From contig LS997563.1 in the NCBI GenBank assembly GCA_000469685.2, positions 12,161,940 through 12,225,939 on the forward strand: a stretch of DNA of 64,000 bases, written 5' to 3'. Of this stretch, positions 12,085 to 22,800 are shown one piece after another (position 1 is the first letter of the stretch; every line of letters starts with the position of its first letter). The notes under the pieces were generated by a model. It had not been told where the DNA came from. It saw only the letters and a list, made by a program, of their open reading frames with translations, and searched no databases. This DNA comes from Haemonchus contortus (Eukaryota; Nematoda; Chromadorea; Rhabditida; Trichostrongylidae). A program made the position numbers and the translations under genes.

Positions 12085-13600
12085 GTTTAAGGGTACTCAC
12101 TTTCTTTGATAGTTTGTAGCTCTGCCCTCTACTTCGTTTTCTCACTCAATCTCACTGAGTTGTCTATTACGTTGTTCTCAACTTCTTGTGATTTTTCCAG
12201 GTTTCTCAAGATTCCCCTGCTAAGCGCATCAGCTATTACGTTTGCTTTTCCCTTGACATACTTGATGTGGAGATTATATCGTTGTACTCGATATGCGCGT
12301 TGAAACATTGCTACATTGGAATAAAGCAGAGAGGGGTTGGTGATCTGTTATAACGGTAGTCGGTAGCCCATATATGAACATATGGAATCGCCTCAAAGCA
12401 AACACCACAGCTAGTTCTTCTAGATCCGTGATGTGGTAATTTCTTTCGGCCTTGTTTAGTGACTTAGATGCGAAGAAAATTGGGTGTAAATGTCCATCTT
12501 TCCCTTCCTAAGGAAGTACTGCACCCAAATCTGTCGTTGATGCATCAGTGCATATCACAAATGGTCTGTCGCCTCGCCTTGCTGCTTCTACATATATCAG
12601 GCTGTGTCAAAACCGGAGCGCTGCATATCATGCTCTTCACCTTTTCAAACGCCCTCTCATGTTCTTGGTTCCATGCCCATTTTGCCTTGGCTGAGGTCAG
12701 GTTAAACAAGCATTCCGCTTATTTCGAAAAGCCTAAACAGAATTTTCGATTGTATGAAGCCATTCCGAGGAATGTTCTCAACTCCTTCACATTCTTAGGC
12801 CTTGGGTAATCCCTTACCGCTGCCACTTTTCCAGGGTCTATGTGAACTCCTTCCGACTCTACCAGGTGCCCTAAGAAAGCTACTTTGTTCTGTAAGAGCA
12901 CATATTTTTTCGCCTTTAGGCGTAATCCGGCTCCTTTCAGTTTCTCACAAACTTTACTGAGCAGCTCTAGGTGTCTTGTATTTGTTTCCGTACTGATGAT
13001 TATATCATAGATATAACAAAAAACTTCTTTATCCGATAAGTCGTGGAGAACATTGTCTATGAGTCTTTGGAAAACAGCAGGGCTCGTGCTCAACCCGAAG
13101 GATTCATTTTGAATTGGAATAGCCCTTCTGGTGTAGTGAATGCTGATTTTGGCCGTCTTGGACCATGAGATCTGCCAGTATCCACTACCCAGATCAAGGT
13201 TGGTAAAAAACTTTTTGCCTGCCAGACTTTGCAGGATGGCCTCAATGGTCGGAAGTGGATACGAGTCTTGCTTAATTTTCTTATTCAATTCATGATAGTA
13301 CACACACAACCTAAGGGACCTATCCTTTTTCTCTACTAACACTATAGGGAAAAGCCCAAGGTTACGAGCTTTTCTCAATTATGTCGCGCTTTTGTGAGTC
13401 TTCAAGCAATTATCTCAACATCGGACGAATGCTCAACGGCACGGGCCTTGCCTTGAACTTGACCGGTGGGTGTGCTACCGTGTCAATCTCCATTTCCGTT
13501 AGTGTTGTGCGGGAGAGCTCCTGTCGGACACCGCAAATGCGTCCTCATTTTCCTTTAATACTGAGAACAATACGTCCACGAATACTGAGACCACGAAGAA
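12085..13600 (-). mobile_element. Ty3/Gypsy-type LTR retrotransposon remnant, RT and RNase H part of pol
   Basis: The best open segment (12719-13378, 219 codons, minus) is a Ty3/Gypsy reverse transcriptase. It has VLVEKKDRSLRLCV, the LPTIEAIL block, TNLDLGSGYWQI, a FGLSTSPAVFQRL block and an FLGHLV...RTFLGM end. Upstream (13500-13600) a frame-broken stretch contains LKENEDAFAVSD, the usual lead-in to RT. Downstream (12100-12720) broken frames resemble RNase H. The catalytic YxDD box reads YIYD, so one aspartate is lost. Several stops and frameshifts separate the parts, and no LTR, gag or integrase is seen. It is dead and lies between G1 and G1b. Confidence 0.85.
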
Positions 13601-13931
13601 ACGTAGCAGCGCAGTGAGTAAGAAATACAGGAGTAAAAGAGGTAACACTAGAATTATGCCAAAAATTACAATCGCACATCGATCGAGCTGTATGTAGAAA
13701 GCCAGAGCTGCTACAACGATGTAATTTGTCCACAACTGCCGCGTGCGGCGAACTAGTTACACAAAACCGATTTAACTGCCCGTCTCCCCTCTAACATTAT
13801 TAAGCCGAAGAATTCCTGTTGGAGATGAGAAGAGATTGAATTGAGTGTCGATGTTGTACGCAACACTGAGGGAGTAGCATGAGTGAATAACGGAAGATGG
13901 AAGTTTGTGCGATGTGAAGCTTCATGTAATA

Positions 13932-16660
13932 TCATTGCTGTGTCCTACGGGATATGCCCCACATTTCTTTATAGGTGCGGCAATAAATATCGTTGTCAGT
14001 TTCGCTTCGCGTCATCATCATCGCATCCATTTTATCGGTTTTCAGTCATCGTGACCATCGCATTATAAACCGTAACAGAGTTGGTGACGCGGTAGTGTAG
14101 TAAGGATATATCTGGAAACGCATATTTCCGTCCGTGTATCTCACATAGAGTGTTATGAAAAAGTTCTTAGGTGTTTGGAGCTGAAGAAATACTTTTCCGC
14201 AGGACCTGTATGCCGCCGCTTAATCCTCCATCTCTCCAATCGCTGCTGTATCCTATACGAGTTGCATGATCTTAGGTGGCTGGTGATAGAGCTGCTCAGC
14301 TGCCCAATCTTCTCTTTCTAATAGTCCCACCTCTCAGAAAATTCCATGAATTCTCCCTTCTCATCTCTGACTTGTCTATTCGGCGGGCGCGTGTTATAGA
14401 TGCTAGCAAAGTCGCACGCTACTTGCGACAGTTTCAATGAAGCCATCAAGGCCTCAGGGCTATTTCACCAAGCCAGTTACTCATATTTCATCCATTCAAA
14501 TGTAAATGTCACAATAATCTCCTCATTTTGATTTTTTCGTTTTCTGTCTGATCGATCTAAATATATTGAGAAATACCTGTAGAGAATTGGAGCACCTACT
14601 CTGATTGAATCCGGTTGTTTCAGTTTCTTTGAATACGAATATCCTTTCACCTTTCTAGACTTTCCAAGCAAAATTTCATGTAACGGGTCCACATGCCAAA
14701 GAAATGGTCAATTATATTTGTGGAACACAACAAAACTCGATAGCTGACAGGTGTGAGCTGACCTCTGGAGGTCATTATTATAAACCTGCTTGTTGTAGCA
14801 ATACCGGAGACGATCGCTTGAAAGTATCCAACGGAAGATGTACACGTAAAACGCTTGCGTTTTCGCAAAGTTGATACGATGTGTTGGGATCAAAGTGTTC
14901 CCAGAAATTCTCAAGTTGCACAGTTGGCTATCTTTGAGAATTCAAGGTATAAATCATGTAACTTCTTTGGAGATTAGTGAATGTTGCTTTAAAGAGGTTG
15001 CGCAGAATTGTAACTCTACGGGCCGATTGTCATATCAAATAAGAATTCGCTCCCGGCTACATTTTTTAAAAGCGACCAAAGCTTCATTACAGTACGCTGC
15101 AATTGCCGACCGACATATGGCTCAGGAACCTCTGAGAAAGCGCCAATGCTCTGGCGACAGAGTTTGGAAGCCTCATTTCACCAATATTTCGGATACTTCC
15201 GAAGGCCATTGACTTTGACTGACACTTTAAGTAGCCCATATGTCTAAATTACTAAAGTTAAATACCAACATGTGAAAAGAGCCTGCTTTGAAAATTCTAC
15301 CCGGGACCAAGGCATGTGTGATAAAGTGACAATTGCGATCTCTGCTGTCGATTCAAAAGATTAGATCAAAGAACTGATGAAAGCCTCGTTGGGCTAAGAA
15401 AATTAGGGAGTTACGAAGTTACTAAACCAAGTTCGAAGTGAATCCCCTGTTGTAACTTACGAGACCTTTCCAGATAGTTATAAGTCATACTTGAGCTGAG
15501 CTGAAGTCTGAATTGATGCCTAACGAAAATGTTCTTGAATATTTCCGCTGTGACTAAGACGGTTATCCAAAGCGTAAGTCAAATAAATAGTCTTGACATC
15601 CTTACAAAGGCAACTACACATCTGGAAATAACACCGTTTTTTGCGAAGCTGTTGATTAAAGAAATCACAAGAATCAAGTAAAGAACCACAATGCCGCATT
15701 TAGTCGAAGCAGAAGTTCCGCCACACGCGAATACCACTACCATCATGTTTTTTGTAGTGTTTGCAGTAATGGGTGGACAGTAAGCATAGTTCCGCGAGAA
15801 ATCTCCTTCGAACATTTTCCAAGCAGATGATAGCACGGCAGTAGGACTTGAAATTTTTTATGGAACCAGAAGACTTCCATTTTCAAAAAAACACTGTCGT
15901 AGCTATAGTGGTTAAATATAGTTTAGCATAACGCATTTGATCTTCAAATAAACATTTCTGAGAAAATACGAGCTGGAAAAAGAAGCATAGTTTATGGTAG
16001 TTTATGGCTTCTCAATAAATTAAATGCACACTTACAATAAGTTCGTTCTCGGACACGGAATACGGGATCATTGTGACGGTATTCTTACAGGAACGATATA
16101 TGGTTCCAGTTTTTTGAGAGTAAATTGGTCCCTCGAATGCATACCATGCTACCAATGCCCTTTTTATTCTTCCTCTATTCATATTTGAATGAAGATATGA
16201 ACGCAACTAGGGCGGAAGAAGTGTAGCTGCAAGTGGCGAGCTATCACACACGCATGGTTACAGGTTCGAATCTCAGATCGATATCCGTCTCAGTCAATCA
16301 AACATTCCATCCCTTCGGGGTCGGGTAACTGGTTCAAGACTCGTCGAAGAGGTTGAAAAAACCGAGATAAACATTAGTGGTCTAGCGCAAGTAACTGTAC
16401 AGACCACGTGCGTATTCAATTCGTTACTACGATTCTGAATGGAAATTGAATGAGTGCGACGCATTAATCAGACAGAATTGGTAATCGCTCGAAGACTTGT
16501 GCCTTCATCCTCGATTGTGCATACATATAATAATATGCGAGTCATAAAGGATAAAGGCCATAATGCATATGATGATGAACGTACCGTATAGCAGTGAGAG
16601 TGAGTCCAATCTTGGGACCAAGCTTGATTACACATCGTTTCTGCAAGTGATAGACAATCA
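13932..16660 (-). pseudogene. G1b: broken Srab-like receptor (partial exon 4 to exon 7)
   Basis: Tandem relative of G1 without exons 1-3. A truncated exon 4 remnant lies near 16580-16660, exon 5 near 15640-15846, exon 6 near 14709-14888 and exon 7 at 13932-14108. Several lesions are visible. Exon 5 has an acceptor changed from tttcag to tttcaag, a small in-frame insertion in TM5, and one base lost next to the A-run before its donor. Exon 6 has its tttcag acceptor mutated to tttctg and one base missing within the PLDIFQ stretch. Exon 7 carries a TGA where G1 has CAA, in the codon after the WSR motif. Introns resemble those of G1, including the gatatatggttccag motif at about 16095, so this is a decayed duplicate. 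Confidence 0.85.
16215..16495 (+). repeat. SINE family R1 with tRNA-like head
   Basis: Plus-strand copy. The head has an A-box-like gtagctgcaagtggcgag near 16232 and a B-box-like ggttcgaatct near 16264. The R1 body follows (cccttcggggtcgg, gtaactgg, gattctgaatgg). The body is diverged, with an internal substituted stretch around 16340-16400. Confidence 0.7.
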
Positions 16661-16892
16661 GGAGTACTTTGCAGTTTTGGGTTGGAACAGTCGAAAGCTA
16701 GCTCCTGTTTTGAGCTTTCAGTTCCTGTTGTGAAAGTGCAGCCACTGTGTCATATCTGCTGTCACAGCGTAAATGAAAGTTCTCGAGTCACTACCAGTAA
16801 TGTAGTGTCACAGAGTAAAATGGAAAACTGATTTGCGACAGAAGCCAGGATGTTCAGGTGAACTTTATTATTTTAAACATGTTTTTCTGGAT

Positions 16893-19800
16893 TCACCGCG
16901 GGTAACCCCACATTTCACCATAGGTGCGGAAATAGATATCGTTGTCAGTTTCACTCCTCTTCTTCATCATCGCATCCATTCTATCAGTTTCCAGTCGTCG
17001 CGACCACCGGATTACAAACCATATAAGAGTTGGTGACGCAACAGTGTAGTAAGGGAACAGCTGAAAAGAGTACATTTCAGTCGATGAACGGTTCATTGTA
17101 ACCCATATCAAAAAGGATAAAAAAGTCTTCCGATTGAGAAGAACAAATTTCGTCAAATTACATGACTGTCAAGCTCTTCATCTCGCCAAGTGCCGCGGAA
17201 TGCTAGGGTAAGTTTACGCACCGGTGCTTTCAATTGCTTTCTACACATGCCTGACACGAGAACCTCCATCCAATTGGCCCTCGGTCCCCAGTATGAGAGG
17301 ATCTCACCTTTCAAGTATTATAGGATCAAGTCGTGGGGACTGGTCTTGAAGGTACTGTTCGCGATAAAATTGGCATCGGAGATATCTCTTTAGGATAAAT
17401 TTTTGTATACCATAAATGGCATTGTCAGACCGGCAAACGGCTTAGATAGGGTGTTGTAAAAGAGAGGTTGTCCCGCGTGCATCCTCGGAGGGTTTAAACG
17501 GCGTTGCAGAGGTAGCACAATTCGTAAGGAAACAATTCAGGAAGCAATTCTGAAAGTTTTGCTTGATGCAAACAGCTCTTTACGCAATTGCAGCAACTGA
17601 AGTCCCGTTCGAATACCTCTTCCATGCCATTTCTGTCATGGTTTCTCGTACAGCCTCAACTTTATCCACCTTTGGGGAGTCTTGTCTCTCTCGAAATCGA
17701 TGAGTTTTTTTCATTTTTTTCACTAACAATGAACTATTCCTACCCTATACATTTCCGCTTTTCGTCCATTTGAAATTGGGTTCCATAGTATTCTTTTGAA
17801 CTTTGCCTTGAAGCAGGACCGCAGACTTCGGACAAATTTTGAATTAAAGCGATCAGAAAATTTCTTACATTCTCTCAATTTTTCGATTCGCACCTTCTAC
17901 CCCTTCAATTTGGTCCGAGAAATGTTACTTGACAATTGAAACATCTGGTTTTATATGTCGCTAGGTTTTTTGGTTTCTTCAAAATTATCCCAGCTTGCGA
18001 GCATGAGATTCCGTTATTTGTTTTCTTATTCTGACGAAATGATCACTCACATATGTCGAGGCCAACAAAGTTCGATAGGTGGTGGATGCGAGTTGATCCT
18101 TGAAAGTCATTATTATAAAAGTGCTCATTGTACCAAGTCCGGAGATGGTCGCTTGTAGAACATCCAATGGGAGAAGTAAACGTAGTACGCTTTTGTTTTC
18201 ACGAAGCTGATACGAAGTGTTAAGATGAAAGCGTGTTCTGAATCATTCTCGCTGCATAAGAGGCATAACTCAAAACTATAGGATAAAATCAGTGTAGTTT
18301 TTCAGTGGGTGGCCATCACTACAACGTGGCTCAATTAAGATTATAATGTCCTGAGTTTCATTACCTTAAGCTACGGTTGCTGCCTGAAAAACAGTTCAGT
18401 AAAGTTTCTGAAGGTGTCAAAAACTCTTATAAAGGCGTCACTGCTCGAGCAGCAAGATTTATAAGTCTCACTTTACTGATACTTCAGCCATACTTCATGA
18501 GAAACGTTACCATTAACCTAAACCAAGCAAGAGAGCTTGGCCAGGAATGGATCTTACGTTAGCATATGAAGGGAACTTATAGCGTTGGTTAGACATTTTC
18601 CCAGATTCAGGAGCTAACGATTACTAACTAGCTTACGTAAAAGAGAAGTTGGCCAAGACAACATGTTGCGCTGTGCAGCGAAAGTATTCAAAGAGGGATA
18701 GGTACCGTTTCTTCACGAAGCTGTTGGAAATGAAAAGAACCACAATGCTACATAGAGTTATAACAGAAATTCCAGAAGACACGAATAGCAGTATTCCCAT
18801 GTTTTTTGAAGTCTTTGCAGTCATAGCTGAACAGTAAGCATGATGTTGCGAGAAGTCTTCTTCACCCATTGCCCAGGCACAAGATAGCACGCCGAATAGG
18901 ACCTGAAACTCAATGTTCGTTGGAGTGTTTCGAAAACACTGCTATACTTGGAATAGTCGTAAATAGTTGAGCGTAACGCGTTCGATTTTCAATTAATTTC
19001 TTCTGGAGGGACAATGGTCTTACGGTGAGGCGCATGATGGTATGGCTCAAAAGATCATGTGGATGGTTAGAGACCCTGAAGAGCAAGAGGTAATCTTGTT
19101 ATTGCACGGGAAGGATTCGATAAAGTTGCATTACGCTTGTATTAAGTTGAAGTCTGGGTTGCACGTCCTTTGAATGAGGAGGCGTAGTGGCAAGTTGACC
19201 CGAATCCCGGATCGGCATCTTTCAAAGCCGACCAGGCATTCCATCTCTTCGGGTTTGGTCAATTGGCACTAGACCGGTCTGGGAGGACAAAAACACTGCT
19301 CTGTACATCGGCTGGCCGCCGCAAGTCATTGTAGAAGCAATGTGTACGCATTCTCCATGCCAACACGATTCTGAACGGATGTCGAATGCAGAGGTGCATC
19401 CCTCGACAGGATTGATTAGCGACAAAAAATTACCATTCACATCAGAGTGTCATCACATCATCAGCGCAATTATTCAGCAATGCCTGAAGCGGGACTAGAA
19501 AATGACCTTTTCCTGGTGAACACACCGAGAGGAAACATTGAACACCAGTTGGTCAGAAATCATCTCCATGACCGGATAAGCATCATGGATAACTGCGTGA
19601 TTTGCCGGCATGGAAAAGAAGGAGACTATGCACAAAGAGCTGTGGTTCACCAGCTTCAGTGTTTATCATGTGATGCTTGCTATATTGGAGAAACTGGCAG
19701 ACAGTTATGCGTTCGTATGAAAGAACATTTAGCTAGCAAACGAAGGTCTTGCTCGATTGCACCGCTTGGGAAGCACAGAAGGGAAGGTCATGCTGGTTGT

Positions 19801-22800
19801 GACTTTCATGCTGGACAGTATTGGTGCCAGAAAAACTCTCTAAGCTTTCTGGATAAGACAAAGAAATCCGAGCATGAATAACAAGAATGGGTGCAACAAC
19901 ATAACTGGTAACCTCTTGCCTTACATCCCTTTGTGTGAGCTTTGATAGTGAGACTGATACGTGACACGTCACGATACTATAAATAGGTCGTGGTTGACCG
20001 GGCTGTCTCAATTGCTCTATCGTCACGAAAGCTGAGCAACTGATTTCGGTGGAATTGACGTGACTTGTCAGGATTTCTTCTTAGTTGGAGTACATCAGCC
20101 TGAGTTGCAACGAGTTAAGAGCTGGTCTACGTCAAGCGTGATAGGTAACACTCTGAAGTTGCAAAACGCTTTCAGACCTTCGATAACGACGAGTTAGTGG
20201 AAACGTCAGGTGAATAAACGTTCCTCCATCAAAAACCTGTTGGCACAGAAGTATTGACAAATAGTAGTAAAAAGCCCAGGTTTCAAGAAAGGAGAACATG
20301 GAGAATTTCGATCGGTGGGTGGCTCTTGCTCACTTAGGCCCCTTCTACTATCAGGTGTCATCGGTTCCTGTCGCCGAGTACCTACGATCCCGTCATATCG
20401 CACATCACTTATTAAACAGCTGGGGCTCCACTGTTAACGCAAAAAGTAGCTATCCTAGCAAATTTGAATTTTTTAGGTCCATTGGAACAGGATACTTTGA
20501 ATATCTTCCCGCCCCCTTTTGGTGGAGTCTAATCCTGCTAGCTGCCATAAGTGTTCACATCCTGCCACCTGAACTCCTACCAGATGCCAACGCTCTAGGT
20601 CCAGGTAAACAGAAGTTGTTAATTTGTCGTCGAAAATATCTAGCGCGCGCCCCGCTCCCTGTGGACGGAGCATGGTCCTGCTACCTGTCACGAGTGCCTG
20701 TACTCGTACCAAATTTCAACGCACCTGGTCCAGATTAACAGGGTTTATGAATTTTCTATCATACACACGCCGTCACTCAAACAAACACACTGACAAACCA
20801 ACGGCCACACTTTAGGAATTATATATAGTTTCTCATCAAACAAAACTGATATTCACGAATGTAGTGAGGATAATAAACTTACCGAGAGAGCGGTGAGTGT
20901 GAGGCCAATCCTAGGCCCAAACGAATCATAATGAGAACGTTTCCAAAGCGCAATAGCACGTTCAATTATCATGGATAACTGCAAATCCATAATTCATATT
21001 TATGTAACACACAACTTCAGTTCTATGGCTGAACATAACAAAGACATTGTTGTGCCCTAACGCCTAATGTAGCCTAGGAGTTTTGGAAACTTCAATAGCC
21101 TTTCTTATGCAACACACGACGAGGAAGAACCTTTTCCAAACGTTCATAGGTGGAAATTCAGAACAACATGTAATTTATTTTTTTTCTTTTTTTGCTACGG
21201 AAGGGATCGCTGCTAGAGTTTCCGTAAAGTCGATTATATGTATACATAATACTACACTGGTGTGCAAAACTTAGGGACGAAATGGATAATGTAACATAAA
21301 ACAACGAGGACTTAGTGGAAGTAAATGAATGTGTGGGATTATATTCCAGACCTATGACGGCTATGCACAGGAAGTTAGACATCCCTTCGTGGAGGGGTAG
21401 TTTAAATAAAGTGAGAAATATGGCTACCCGCACAAATCGAGGCAGATGAGAGGTATGAAAGGAATTTTTTTGTCAATCAGCCAGTAGCTACCAAGTACTG
21501 TGGTGTTATCCTTCTATACATCTTATCCCGCAGGCATGACCTGGCATGAGGAGGGATCATCGAGAAAATCGAAAAAGGCCGAACTATGACGAGTGCAGCC
21601 CAGGAACCTGGTATCGCTCACAGCGTTGTTTCACGTGCACGGAGAGCATTCCGAACCTCTGATACTGCTGCACGAAGGAGAGGAGGTGGTCAGCCAAGAA
21701 CAACTGCATCAAGATATGACCGCTACATTGTGCAGCAGGCAAGAAGAGATCCACGTCAGTCAGCTTCTTTGATTGCAATGTCATTTAACAGGATTTCAAA
21801 GCAAGCCATCCCACGCACTACAGTGGCACGACGACTGCACCGTTGCGGTCTCTTCGCCCGACGACCTTTACGTGGTGTTCCTTCGACCCTCGCGAATCGG
21901 CGAGACCGTTTAGGGTGGTGCCGGGTGCATAGCGAACGGACCGATGAGAAATGGGGCCGTTTGCTTATTTCGGATGGGAGCAGATTCAGTCTGAGTAGTG
22001 ATTCTGGACGCACCGTCATGGCCAAAGGTGGGGACACGCGTGTCTCTCAGAAACGTTGTGGAACTTGACCGTTCTGGTGGTCGAGGTGTTATGGTATGGG
22101 GAGGCATCATGCTTCGTAACTGTACTTACCTCCAGATTTTTGAGCGTGGGACCCCTAACAGTCGGCGTTACTGTGAAAAGGAACCCCTCCCTAATGTGTA
22201 TCTTTTAAGTGCTGCAGTGAGCCCTGAAATCATTTTTATGGATAATAGTGCGCGACCGCATCGAACAGCTCATGTGAAAGAGCTCTTGACACAAAAGGTT
22301 ATCCAGCCAATGGTGTAGCCTGCCCATTCCTCCGACCTGAATCCCAGTGAGCAAGTGTAGGATGCACTGGGTGGAGGCACTGTAGCACGTCTAAATGCAC
22401 CACTGACCATCCAGCAATTGTCAATTGTGCTGATAGAGGAGTGGGATGCCCCACCACAGTAACTCATTTTCAACCTCGTGGAAATCATGGGATCACGTTA
22501 CAGAGCTTTTACTGCTGTCCGTGGTGATCACACACCCCATTAGGAACCGCGTCGCTTCTTTTGAAGTACTAGGATAAGTTGTGAGGAACTATGGGTAATC
22601 GGTACCTTTCAATAAAAATGTCTTATTTGCTCGTCCTATTTCGATTTTCTGCCAGTTACTTCCTGTGCAATATCGCAATGATCGTCTATTGCTATGGTCT
22701 AAATTTCATCGAACCCTGTCGTCTGACAGAGGTACAGTAATCGAAAGTTGCTTCCGTCCCTATGTTTTGCACACCAGTGTATGAAACCATTAAGCTTCGC

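Noticed and set aside
12468..12809. 113-codon plus-strand ORF
   Set aside because: It is the reverse shadow of the Gypsy reverse transcriptase/RNase H region.
19950..20040. Possible hammerhead ribozyme downstream of the Penelope endonuclease
   Set aside because: ctgata...cgaaag words are present, but the CUGAUGA core is not intact and I could not fit stems I and III; left as a check, not a feature.
20298..20738. 146-codon plus-strand ORF in G2 intron 4
   Set aside because: No domain; it partly consists of two similar short phrases, and an opposing frame is also open.
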